Of a stretch of 64,000 nucleotides of DNA, positions 12,227 through 25,593 are shown piece after piece. This DNA is from Meconema thalassinum (Eukaryota > Arthropoda > Insecta > Orthoptera > Tettigoniidae). The DNA is taken from contig OX336388.2 of NCBI GenBank assembly GCA_946902985.2, forward strand, positions 1,696,971,978 to 1,697,035,977, written 5' to 3'. A program made the translations under genes and the position numbers. Under the pieces are notes generated by a model. It was not told the DNA's origin. It did not search any database and saw only the letters and a program-made list of their open reading frames with translations. Every line of letters starts with the position of its first letter. Within the stretch, counting starts at the first letter, position 1.

Positions 12227-14987
12227 CCTGTAATTTCGATAAAATTATGGCAGGTAACTGTAACTTCGTTACTAATTATGACAAGTAACTGTATTTTCGT
12301 TACAAATTATGGCAGGTAATTGTAATTTCGATACTAATTATGACAGGTAAGAGTAACTTCGATACTAATTATGACAAGTAACAGTAACTTCGATACTTAT
12401 TGTGACAAGTAACTGTAACTTCGATACTAATTATGACAGGTAACTGTAACTTCGTTACTAATTATGACAAGGAACTGTAATTTCGATACAAATTATGGCA
12501 GGTAACTGTAACTTCGATACTAATTATGACAGGTAACAGTAACTTCGATACTTATTATGGCAGGTAACAGTACCTTCGATACTAATTATGACAGGTAACT
12601 GTAACTTCGATACTAATTATGACAAGGAACTGTAATTTCGATACAAATTATGGCAGGTAACAGTAACTTCGATACTAATTATGACAGGTAACTGTAACTT
12701 CGATACTTATTATGACAAGAAACTGTAACTTCGATACTAATTATGACAGGTAACTGTAACTTCGATACTAATTATGACAAGTAACTGTAACTTCGATACT
12801 AATTATGACAAGTAACTATAACTTCGATACTAATTATGTGGGGTAACAGTAACTTCGATATTAATTATGACAAGTAACAGTAACTTCGATACTAATTATG
12901 ACAAGTAACTGTAATTTCGATACAAATTAAGGCAGGTAATTGTAAATTCGATAATAATTATGACAGGTAACAGTAACTTCGATACTAATTATGACAAGTA
13001 ACAGTAACTTCGATACGAATTATGACAAGTAACTGTAACTTCGATACTAATTATGACAGGTAACTGTAACTTCGATATTAATTATGACAGGTAACAGTAA
13101 CTTCGATACTAATTATGACAAGTAACTGTAAGTTCGATACTAATTATGACAGGTAACTGTATCTTCGTTACTAATTGTGACAAGTAACTGTAATTTCGAT
13201 ACAAATTATGGAAGGTAACTGTAACTTCGATACTAATTATGACAGGTAACAGTAACTTCGATACTAATTATGACAAGTAACTATAACTTCGATACAAATT
13301 ATGACAGGTAACTGTATCTTCGATACTAATTATGACAAGAAACTCTAACTTCGTTACTAATTATGATAAGTAACAGTAATTTTGATAAAAAATTATGGTA
13401 GGTAACTGTAACTTCAATACTAATTATGACAGGTAACAGTTACTTCGATACTAATTATGACAGGAAAGTGTAACTTCGTTACTAATTATGACAAGTAGCT
13501 GTAATTTCGATACAAATTATGACAGGTAACTGTAACTTCGTTACTAATTATGACAAGTAACTGTAATTTCGATACAAATTTTGGCAGGTAACTGTAACTT
13601 CGATACTGATTATGACAGGTAACAGTAACATCGATACTAATTATGACAGGAAACTGTAACTTCGTTACTAATTATGACAAGTAACTGTAATTTCGATACA
13701 AATTATGACAGGTAACTGTAACTTCGTAACTAATTATGACAAGTAACTGTAATTCCGAAACAAATTATGGCAGGTAACAGTACCTTCGATACTAATTATG
13801 ACATGTAACTGTAACTTCGATACTAATTATGACAAGGAACTGTAATTTCGATACAAATTATGGCAGGTAACTGTAACATCGATACTAATTATGACAGGTA
13901 ACAGTAACTTCGATACTAATTATGACCAGTAACTATAACTTCGAATCAAATTATGACAGGTAATTGTAACTTCGATACTAATTATGACAAGAAACTCTAA
14001 CTTCGTTACTAATTATGACAAGTAACAGTAATTTTGATAAAAGATTATGGTAGGTAACTGTAACTTCAATACTAATTACGGCGGGTAACAGTAACTTCGT
14101 TACTAATTATGACAAGTAGCTGTAATTTCGATACAAATTATGACAGGTAACTGTATCTTCGTTACTAATTATGACATGTAAATGTTATTTCGATACAAAT
14201 TATGGCATGTAACAGTACCTTCGATACTATTTATGACAGGTAACTGTAAATTCGATACTTATTATGACCTGTAACTGTAACTTCGATACTAATTATGACA
14301 AGTAACTGAAACTTCGATACTTATTATGACAGGTAACTGTAACTTCATTACTAATTATGACAAGTAACTGTAATTTCGATACAAATTTTGGAAGGTAATT
14401 GTAACATCGATACTTATTATGACAGGTATCAGTAACTTCGATACTAATTATGACAAGTAACTGTAAATTCGATTCTAATTATGGCAGGTAACTGTAACTT
14501 CGATACTAATTATGACAGGTAACAGTAATTTCAATACTAATTATGACAAGTGACTGTAACTTCGATACTAATTATGACAGGTAACTGTATCTTCGTTACT
14601 ATTTATGACAAGTAACTGTAATTTCGTTACAAATTATGGCAGGTAATAGTAATTTCGATACTAATTATGACAGGTAACAGTAACTTCGATACTAATTATG
14701 ACAAGTAACAGTTACTTCGATACCTATTATGACAAGTAACTGTAACTTCGATACTAATTATGACAGATAACTGTAACTTCGTTACTAATTATGACAAGTA
14801 ACTGTAATTTCGATACTAATTATGACAAGAAACTCTAACTTCGTTACTAATTATGACAAGTAACAGTAATTTTGATAAAAAATTATGGTAGGTAACTGTA
14901 ACTTCAATACTAATTATGACAGGTAACAGTTACTTCGATACTAATTATGACAGGTAACTGTAACTTCGTTACTATTTATGACAAGTC
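12227..14987 (+). repeat. HOR copy 4, shortened by two internal deletions
   Basis: It aligns to copy 2 at offset 8,782 at its start and 8,316 at its end; the 466-bp difference is 15 monomers plus 1 bp. One deletion junction lies near 13430-13445 and one near 14097-14115, and together they remove both internal AAGTCCCTATAA markers. The end carries the same 7-monomer deletion as copy 2 (junction about 14811-14817) and is followed by the G-type landmark CCGGTAATTT at 14988. Confidence 0.8.
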
Positions 14988-17900
14988 CCGGTAATTTCGA
15001 TAAAATTATGGCAGGTAACTGTAACTTCGTTACTAATTATGACAAGTAACTGTATTTTCGTTACAAATTATGGCAGGTAATTGTAATTTCGATACTAATT
15101 ATGACAGGTAACAGTAACTTCGATACTAATTATGACAAGTAACAGTAACTTCGATACTTATTGTGACAAGTAACTGTAACTTCGATACTAATTATGACAG
15201 GTAACTGTAACTTCGTTACTAATTATGACAAGGAACTGTAATTTCGATACAAATTATGGCAGGTAACTGTAACTTCGATACTAATTATGACAGGTAACAG
15301 TAACTTCGATACTTATTATGGCAGGTAACAGTACCTTCGATACTAATTATGACAGGTAACTGTAACTTCGATACTAATTATGACAAGGAACTGTAATTTC
15401 GATACAAATTATGGCAGGTTACTGTAACTTCGATACTAATTATGACAGGTAACAGTAACTTCGATACTTATTATGACAAGTAACTGTAACTTCGATACTA
15501 ATTATGACAGGTAACTGTAACTTCGATACTAATTATGACAAGTAACTGTAACTTCGATACTAATTATGACAAGTAACTATAACTTCGATACTAATTATGT
15601 GGGGTAACAGTAACTTCGATATTAATTATGACAAGTAACAGTAACTTCGATACTAATTATGACAAGTAACTGTAATTTCGATACAAATTAAGGCAGGTAA
15701 TTGTAATTTCGATAATAATTATGACAGGTTACAGTAACTTCGATACTAATTATGACAAGTAACAGTAACTTCGATACGAATTATGACAAGTAACTGTAAC
15801 TTCGATACTAATTATGACAGGTAACTGTAACTTCGATATTAATTATGACAGGTAACAGTAACTTCGATACTAATTATGACAAGTAACTGTAAGTTCGATA
15901 CTAATTATGACAGGTAACTGTAACTTCGTTACTAATTGTGACAAGTAACTGTAATTTCGATAGAAATTATGGAAGGTAACTGTAACTTCGATACTAATTA
16001 TGACAGGTAACAGTAACTTCGATACTAATTATGACAAGTAACTATAACTTCGATACAAATTATGACAGGTAACTGTATCTTTGATACTAATTATGACAAG
16101 AAACTCTAACTTCGTTACTAATTATGATAAGTAACAGTAATTTTGATAAAAAATTATGGTAGGTACTTGTAACTTCAATACTAATTATGACAGGTAACAG
16201 TAACTTCGATACTAATTATGAGGGGTAACTGTAACTTCGTTACTAATTATGACAAGTTACTTTAATTTCGATACTAATTATGGCAGGTAACTGTAACTTC
16301 GTTACTAATTATGACAAGTCCCTATAATTTCGATACAAATAATGGCAGGTTACTGTAACTTCGATACTAATTATGTCAGGTAACAGTTACTTCGATACTA
16401 ATTATGACAGGAAAGTGTAACTTCGTTACTAATTATGACAAGTAGCTGTAATTTCGATACAAATTATGACAGGTAACTGTAACTTCGTTACTAATTATGA
16501 CAAGTAACTGTAATTTCGATACAAATTTTGGCAGGTAACTGTAACTTCGATACTGATTATGACAGGTAACAGTAACATCGATACTAATTATGACAGGAAA
16601 CTGTAACTTCGTTACTAATTATGACAAGTAACTGTAATTTCGATACAAATTATGACAGGTAACTGTAACTTCGTAACTAATTATGACAAGTAACTGTAAT
16701 TCCGAAACAAATTATGGCAGGTAACAGTACCTTCGATACTAATTATGACATGTAACTGTAACTTCGATACTAATTATGACAAGGAACTGTAATTTCGATA
16801 CAAATTATGGCAGGTAACTGTAACATCGATACTAATTATGACAGGTAACAGTAACTTCGATACTAATTATGACCAGTAACTATAATTTCGAATCAAATTA
16901 TGACAGGTAATTGTAACTTCGATACTAATTATGACAAGAAACTCTAACTTCGTTACTAATTATGACAAGTAACAGCAATTTTGATAAAAAATTATGGTAG
17001 GTAACTGTAACTTCAATACTAATTACGACGGGTAACAGTAACTTCGATACTAATTATGACAGGTAACTGTAACTTCGTTACTAATTATGACAAGTCCCTG
17101 TAATTTCGAAACTAAGTATGGCAAGTAAAAGTAACTTCGATATTAATTATGACAGGTAACAGTAACTTCGATACTAATTATGACAAGTAAATGTAACTTC
17201 GATACTAATTATGACAAGTAACTATAACTTCGATACAAATTATGACAGGTAACTGTAACGTCGATACTAATTATGACAAGAAACTCTAACTTCGTTACTA
17301 ATTATGACAAGTAACAGTAATTTTGATAAAAAATTATGGCAGGTAACTGTACCTTCGATACTAATTAATACAGGGAACAGTAACTTCGATACTAATTATG
17401 ACAGGTTACTGTAACATCGTTACTAATTATGTCAAGTAACTGTAACTTCGATACTAATTACGACAAGTAACTGTAACTTCGATACTTATTATGACAGGTA
17501 ACTAACTTCATTACTAATTATGACAAGAAACTGTAACTTCGATACTAATTATGACAAGAAACTGTAACTTCGATACTAATTATGACAGGTAACTGTAACT
17601 TCGATACTAATTATGACAAGTAACTGTAATTTCGATACAAATTTTGGCAGGTAACTGTAACTTCGATACTGATTATGACAGGTAACAGTAACTTCGATAC
17701 TAATTATGACAGGTATCAGTAACTTCGATACTAATTATGACAAGTAACTGTAAATTCGATTCTAATTATGGCAGGTAACTGTAACTTCGATACTAATTAT
17801 GACAGGTAACAGTAATTTCGATACTAATTATGACAAGTGACTGTAACATCGATACTAATTATGACAGGTAACTGTATCTTCGTTACTAATTATGACAAGT

Positions 17901-18615
17901 AACTGTAATTTCGTTACAAATTATGGCAGGTTATAGTAATTTCGATACTAATTATGACAGGTAACAGTAATTTCGATACTAATTATGACAAGTAACAGTA
18001 ACTTCGATACCTATTATGACAAGTAACTGTAACTTCGATACTAATTATGACAGATAACTGTAACTTCGTTACTAATTATGACAAGTAATTGTAATTTCGA
18101 TACAAATTTTGGCAGGTAACTGTAACTTCGATACTGATTATGACAGGTAACAGTAACTTCGATACTAATTATGACAGGAAACTGTAACTTCGTTACTAAT
18201 TATGACAAGTAACTGTAATTCCGATACAAAACATGGCAGGTAACAGTACCTTCGATACTAATTATGACAGGTAACTGTAACTTCGATACTAATTATGACA
18301 AGGAACTGTAATTTCGATACAAATTATGGCAGGTAACTGTAACTTCGATAATAATTATGACAGGTAACAGTAACTTCGATACTACTTATGACAAGTAACT
18401 ATAACTTCTAATCAAATTATTACAGGTAACTGTAACTTCGATACTAATTATGACAAGAAACTCTAACTTCGTTACTAATTATGACAAGTAACAGTAATCT
18501 TGATAAAAAATTATGGTAGGTAACTGTAACTTCAATACTAATTATGACAGGTAACAGTTACTTCGATACTAATTATGACAGGTAACTGTAACTTCGTTAC
18601 TATTTATGACAAGTC
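14988..18615 (+). repeat. HOR copy 5 (3,628 bp, starts with the G-type landmark)
   Basis: It matches copy 3 from 6672 onward at offset 8,316 through about 17.64 kb (markers at 16321 and 17097, equal to 8005 and 8781 in copy 3). It contains a 29-bp monomer at 17496-17524, 2 bp short, which copy 3 lacks at the matching place. Near 17.65-17.72 kb it switches to the closing part of a HOR and reaches the TTCTAATCAAA monomer at 18406, 210 bp before the next landmark. HOR copy 7 has the same length and the same 29-bp monomer. Confidence 0.82.
17496..17524 (+). repeat. 29-bp short monomer (2-bp deletion)
   Basis: AGGTAACTAACTTC replaces AGGTAACTGTAACTTC. The equivalent monomers near 9.19 kb and 28.16 kb are full length, so the loss arose in the lineage of HOR copies 5 and 7. 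Confidence 0.85.
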
Positions 18616-21600
18616 CCTGTAATTTCGATAAAATTATGGCAGGTAACTGTAACTTCGTTACTAATTATGACAAGTAACTGTATTTTCGTTACAAATTATG
18701 GCAGGTAATTGTAATTTCGATACTAATTATGACAGGTAACAGTAACTTCGATACTAATTATGACAAGTAACAGTACCTTCGATACTTATTGTGACAAGTA
18801 ACTGTAACTTCGATACTAATTATGACAGGTAACTGTAACTTCGTTACTAATTATGATAAGGAACTGTAATTTCGATACAAATTATGGCAGGTAACTGTAA
18901 CTTCGATACTAATTATGATAGGTAACAGTAACTTCGATACTTATTATGGCAGGTAACAGTACCTTCGATACTAATTATGACAGGTAACTGTAACTTCGAT
19001 ACTAATTATGACAAGGAACTGTAATTTCGATACAAATTATGGCAGGTAACTGTAACTTCGATACTAATTATGACAGGTAACAGTAACTTCGATACTTATT
19101 ATGACAAGTAACTGTAACTTCGATACTAATTATGACAGGTAACTGTAACTTCGATACTAATTATGACAAGTAACTGTAACTTCGATACTAATTATGACAA
19201 GTAACTATAACTTCGATACTAATTATGTGGGGTAACAGTAACTTCGATATTAATTATGACAAGTAACAGTAACTTCGATACTAATTATGACAAGTAACTG
19301 TAATTTCGATACAAATTAAGGCAGGTAATTGTAATTTCGATAATAATTATGACAGGTAACAGTAACTTCGATACTAATTATGACAAGTAACAGTAACTTC
19401 GATACGAATTATGACAAGTAACTGTAACTTCGATACTAATTATGACAGGTAACTGTAACTTCGTTACTAATTATGACAAGTAACTGTAATTTCGATACAA
19501 ATTTTGGCAGGTAACTGTAACTTCGATATTAATTATGACAGGTAACTGTAACTTCGATACTAATTATGACAAGTAACTGTAACTTCGATACTAATTATGA
19601 CAAGTAACTATAACTTCGATACTAATTATGTGGGGTAACAGTAACTTCGATATTAATTATGACAAGTAACAGTAACTTCGATACTAATTATGACAAGTAA
19701 CTGTAATTTCGATACAAATTAAGGCAGGTAATTGTAAATTCGATAATAATTATGACAGGTAACAGTAACTTCGATACTAATTATGACAAGTAACAGTAAC
19801 TTCGATACGAATTATGACAAGTAACTGTAACTTCGATACTAATTATGACAGGTAACTGTAACTTCGATATTAATTATGACAGGTAACAGTAACTTCGATA
19901 CTAATTATGACAAGTAACTGTAAGTTCGATACTAATTATGACAGGTAACTGTATCTTCGTTACTAATTGTGACAAGTAACTGTAATTTCGATACAAATTA
20001 TGGAAGGTAACTGTAACTTCGATACTAATTATGACAGGTAACAGTAACTTCGATACTAATTATGACAAGTAACTATAACTTCGATACAAATTATGACAGG
20101 TAACTGTATCTTCGATACTAATTATGACAAGAAACTCTAACTTCGTTACTAATTATGATAAGTAACAGTAATTTTGATAAAAAATTATGGTAGGTAACTG
20201 TAACTTCAATACTAATTATGACAGGTAACAGTTACTTCGATACTAATTATGACAGGAAAGTGTAACTTCGTTACTAATTATGACAAGTAGCTGTAATTTC
20301 GATACAAATTATGACAGGTAACTGTAACTTCGTTACTAATTATGACAAGTAACTGTAATTTCGATACAAATTTTGGCAGGTAACTGTAACTTCGATACTG
20401 ATTATGACAGGTAACAGTAACATCGATACTAATTATGACAGGAAACTGTAACTTCGTTACTAATTATGACAAGTAACTGTAATTTCGATACAAATTATGA
20501 CAGGTAACTGTAACTTCGTAACTAATTATGACAAGTAACTGTAATTCCGAAACAAATTATGGCAGGTAACAGTACCTTCGATACTAATTATGACATGTAA
20601 CTGTAACTTCGATACTAATTATGACAAGGAACTGTAATTTCGATACAAATTATGGCAGGTAACTGTAACATCGATACTAATTATGACAGGTAACAGTAAC
20701 TTCGATACTAATTATGACCAGTAACTATAACTTCGAATCAAATTATGACAGGTAATTGTAACTTCGATACTAATTATGACAAGAAACTCTAACTTCGTTA
20801 CTAATTATGACAAGTAACAGTAATTTTGATAAAAAATTATGGTAGGTAACTGTAACTTCAATACTCATTATGACAGGTAACAGTAACTTCAATACTAATT
20901 ATGACAGGTAAATGTAACTTCGTTACTAATTATGACAAGTAACTTTAATTTCGATACTAATTATGGCAGGTAACTGTAACTTCGTTACTAATTATGACAA
21001 GTCCCTATAATTTCGATACAAATTATTGCAGGTAACTGTAACTTCGATACTAAATTTGTCAGGTAACTGTAACTTCGTTACTAATTATGACAAGTAGCTG
21101 TAATTTCGATACAAATTATGACAGGTAACTGTATCTTCGTTACTAATTATGACATGTAAATGTTATTTCGATACAAATTATGGCATGTAACAGTACCTTC
21201 GATACTATTTATGACAGGTAACTGTAAATTCGATACTTATTATGACCTGTAACTGTAACTTCGATACTAATTATGACAAGTAACTGAAACTTCGATACTT
21301 ATTATGACAGGTAACTGTAACTTCATTACTAATTATGACAAGTAACTGTAATTTCGATACAAATTTTGGAAGGTAATTGTAACATCGATACTTATTATGA
21401 CAGGTATCAGTAACTTCGATACTAATTATGACAAGTAACTGTAAATTCGATTCTAATTATGGCAGGTAACTGTAACTTCGATACTAATTATGACAGGTAA
21501 CAGTAATTTCGATACTAATTATGACAAGTGACTGTAACTTCGATACTAATTATGACAGGTAACTGTATCTTCGTTACTAATTATGACAAGTAACTGTAAT

Positions 21601-21965
21601 TTCGTTACAAATTATGGCAGGTAATAGTAATTTCGATACTAATTATGACAGGTAACAGTAACTTCGATACTAATTATGACAAGTAACAGTTACTTCGATA
21701 CCTATTATGACAAGTAACTGTAACTTCGATACTAATTATGACAGATAACTGTAACTTCGTTACTAATTATGACAATTAACTGTAATTTCGATACTAATTA
21801 TGACAAGAAACTCTAACTTCGTTACTAATTATGACAAGTAACAGTAATTTTGATAAAAAATTATGGTAGGTAACTGTAACTTCAATACTAATTATGACAG
21901 GTAACAGTTACTTCGATACTAATTATGACAGGTAACTGTAACTTCGTTACTATTTATGACAAGTC
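18616..21965 (+). repeat. HOR copy 6, contains a duplication junction
   Basis: The block starts with a T-type landmark and ends before a G-type landmark (21966). At 19537 the sequence jumps back to the equivalent of 12745: this is the junction of the 12745-19536 tandem duplication. The marker at 21004 lies 962 bp before the end, as in copy 2, showing that the 7-monomer deletion is present (junction about 21786-21793). Compared with copy 4 it keeps six more monomers net, so the two copies lost different internal pieces. Confidence 0.8.
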
Positions 21966-24900
21966 CCGGTAATTTCGATAAAATTATGGCAGGTAACTGT
22001 AACTTCGTTACTAATTATGACAAGTAACTGTATTTTCGTTACAAATTATGGCAGGTAATTGTAATTTCGATACTAATTATGACAGGTAACAGTAACTTCG
22101 ATACTAATTATGACAAGTAACAGTAACTTCGATACTTATTGTGACAAGTAACTGTAACTTCGATACTAATTATGACAGGTAACTGTAACTTCGTTACTAA
22201 TTATGACAAGGAACTGTAATTTCGATACAAATTATGGCAGGTAACTGTAACTTCGATACTAATTATGACAGGTAACAGTAACTTCGATACTTATTATGGC
22301 AGGTAACAGTACCTTCGATACTAATTATGACAGGTAACTGTAACTTCGATACTAATTATGACAAGGAACTGTAATTTCGATACAAATTATGGCAGGTAAC
22401 TGTAACTTCGATACTAATTATGACAGGTAACAGTAACTTCGATACTTATTATGACAAGTAACTGTAACTTCGATACTAATTATGACAGGTAACTGTAACT
22501 TCGATACTAATTATGACAAGTAACTGTAACTTCGATACTAATTATGACAAGTAACTATAACTTCGATACTAATTATGTGGGGTAACAGTAACTTCGATAT
22601 TAATTATGACAAGTAACAGTAACTTCGATACTAATTATGACAAGTAACTGTAATTTCGATACAAATTAAGGCAGGTAATTGTAATTTCGATAATAATTAT
22701 GACAGGTTACAGTAACTTCGATACTAATTATGACAAGTAACAGTAACTTCGATACGAATTATGACAAGTAACTGTAACTTCGATACTAATTATGACAGGT
22801 AACTGTAACTTCGATATTAATTATGACAGGTAACAGTAACTTCGATACTAATTATGACAAGTAACTGTAAGTTCGATACTAATTATGACAGGTAACTGTA
22901 ACTTCGTTACTAATTGTGACAAGTAACTGTAATTTCGATACAAATTATGGAAGGTAACTGTAACTTCGATACTAATTATGACAGGTAACAGTAACTTCGA
23001 TACTAATTATGACAAGTAACTATAACTTCGATACAAATTATGACAGGTAACTGTATCTTTGATACTAATTATGACAAGAAACTCTAACTTCGTTACTAAT
23101 TATGATAAGTAACAGTAATTTTGATAAAAAATTATGGTAGGTACTTGTAACTTCAATACTAATTATGACAGGTAACAGTAACTTCGATACTAATTATGAG
23201 GGGTAACTGTAACTTCGTTACTAATTATGACAAGTTACTTTAATTTCGATACTAATTATGGCAGGTAACTGTAACTTCGTTACTAATTATGACAAGTCCC
23301 TATAATTTCGATACAAATAATGGCAGGTTACTGTAACTTCGATACTAATTATGTCAGGTAACAGTTACTTCGATACTAATTATGACAGGAAAGTGTAACT
23401 TCGTTACTAATTATGACAAGTAGCTGTAATTTCGATACAAATTATGACAGGTAACTGTAACTTCGTTACTAATTATGACAAGTAACTGTAATTTCGATAC
23501 AAATTTTGGCAGGTAACTGTAACTTCGATACTGATTATGACAGGTAACAGTAACATCGATACTAATTATGACAGGAAACTGTAACTTCGTTACTAATTAT
23601 GACAAGTAACTGTAATTTCGATACAAATTATGACAGGTAACTGTAACTTCGTAACTAATTATGACAAGTAACTGTAATTCCGAAACAAATTATGGCAGGT
23701 AACAGTACCTTCGATACTAATTATGACATGTAACTGTAACTTCGATACTAATTATGACAAGGAACTGTAATTTCGATACAAATTATGGCAGGTAACTGTA
23801 ACATCGATACTAATTATGACAGGTAACAGTAACTTCGATACTAATTATGACCAGTAACTATAATTTCGAATCAAATTATGACAGGTAATTGTAACTTCGA
23901 TACTAATTATGACAAGAAACTCTAACTTCGTTACTAATTATGACAAGTAACAGCAATTTTGATAAAAAATTATGGTAGGTAACTGTAACTTCAATACTAA
24001 TTACGACGGGTAACAGTAACTTCGATACTAATTATGACAGGTAACTGTAACTTCGTTACTAATTATGACAAGTCCCTGTAATTTCGAAACTAAGTATGGC
24101 AAGTAAAAGTAACTTCGATATTAATTATGACAGGTAACAGTAACTTCGATACTAATTATGACAAGTAAATGTAACTTCGATACTAATTATGACAAGTAAC
24201 TATAACTTCGATACAAATTATGACAGGTAACTGTAACGTCGATACTAATTATGACAAGAAACTCTAACTTCGTTACTAATTATGACAAGTAACAGTAATT
24301 TTGATAAAAAATTATGGCAGGTAACTGTACCTTCGATACTAATTAATACAGGGAACAGTAACTTCGATACTAATTATGACAGGTTACTGTAACATCGTTA
24401 CTAATTATGTCAAGTAACTGTAACTTCGATACTAATTACGACAAGTAACTGTAACTTCGATACTTATTATGACAGGTAACTAACTTCATTACTAATTATG
24501 ACAAGAAACTGTAACTTCGATACTAATTATGACAAGAAACTGTAACTTCGATACTAATTATGACAGGTAACTGTAACTTCGATACTAATTATGACAAGTA
24601 ACTGTAATTTCGATACAAATTTTGGCAGGTAACTGTAACTTCGATACTGATTATGACAGGTAACAGTAACTTCGATACTAATTATGACAGGTATCAGTAA
24701 CTTCGATACTAATTATGACAAGTAACTGTAAATTCGATTCTAATTATGGCAGGTAACTGTAACTTCGATACTAATTATGACAGGTAACAGTAATTTCGAT
24801 ACTAATTATGACAAGTGACTGTAACATCGATACTAATTATGACAGGTAACTGTATCTTCGTTACTAATTATGACAAGTAACTGTAATTTCGTTACAAATT

Positions 24901-25593
24901 ATGGCAGGTTATAGTAATTTCGATACTAATTATGACAGGTAACAGTAATTTCGATACTAATTATGACAAGTAACAGTAACTTCGATACCTATTATGACAA
25001 GTAACTGTAACTTCGATACTAATTATGACAGTTAACTGTAACTTCGTTACTAATTATGACAAGTAACTGTAATTTCGATACAAATTTTGGCAGGTAACTG
25101 TAACTTCGATACTGATTATGACAGGTAACAGTAACTTCGATACTAATTATGACAGGAAACTGTAACTTCGTTACTAATTATGACAAGTAACTGTAATTCC
25201 GATACAAAACATGGCAGGTAACAGTACCTTCGATACTAATTATGACAGGTAACTGTAACTTCGATACTAATTATGACAAGGAACTGTAATTTCGATACAA
25301 ATTATGGCAGGTAACTGTAACTTCGATAATAATTATGACAGGTAACAGTAACTTCGATACTACTTATGACAAGTAACTATAACTTCTAATCAAATTATTA
25401 CAGGTAACTGTAACTTCGATACTAATTATGACAAGAAACTCTAACTTCGTTACTAATTATGACAAGTAACAGTAATTTTGATAAAAAATTATGGTAGGTA
25501 ACTGTAACTTCAATACTAATTATGACAGGTAACAGTTACTTCGATACTAATTATGACAGGTAACTGTAACTTCGTTACTATTTATGACAAGTC
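21966..25593 (+). repeat. HOR copy 7 (3,628 bp), near-identical to copy 5
   Basis: It has the same length as copy 5 and a constant 6,978-bp offset from it: landmark 14988 to 21966, marker 16321 to 23299, marker 17097 to 24075, and the 29-bp monomer 17496 to 24474. Only scattered single-base differences were noticed, so this is a recent duplicate. Confidence 0.85.
24474..24502 (+). repeat. 29-bp short monomer, duplicate of the one at 17496
   Basis: Same 2-bp deletion at an offset of exactly 6,978 bp, confirming that duplication II is a copy by descent. Confidence 0.85.

Larger units (their letters stand above)
10224..17640 (+). repeat. Large duplication I, copy 2 (approximate ends)
   Basis: Second copy of the segment at about 1.44-9.33 kb, shortened by about 15 monomers through two internal deletions in HOR copy 4. 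The left join is near 10.21 kb, where the monomer before GTAGCTG reads GACAGGTAAC instead of GACAGGAAAG. The right end is near 17.64 kb, where TTTAGGAAGG in copy 1 is replaced by TTTTGGCAGG. Confidence 0.75.
12745..19536 (+). repeat. Large duplication II, copy 1
   Basis: GACAGGTAACTG at 12745 and GTGGGG at 12838 match 19537 and 19630 (offset 6,792). After differing internal deletions the offset becomes 6,978 (14988 to 21966, 17496 to 24474, 18616 to 25594). The end of copy 1 abuts the start of copy 2 exactly, so this is a simple tandem duplication. Confidence 0.85.
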
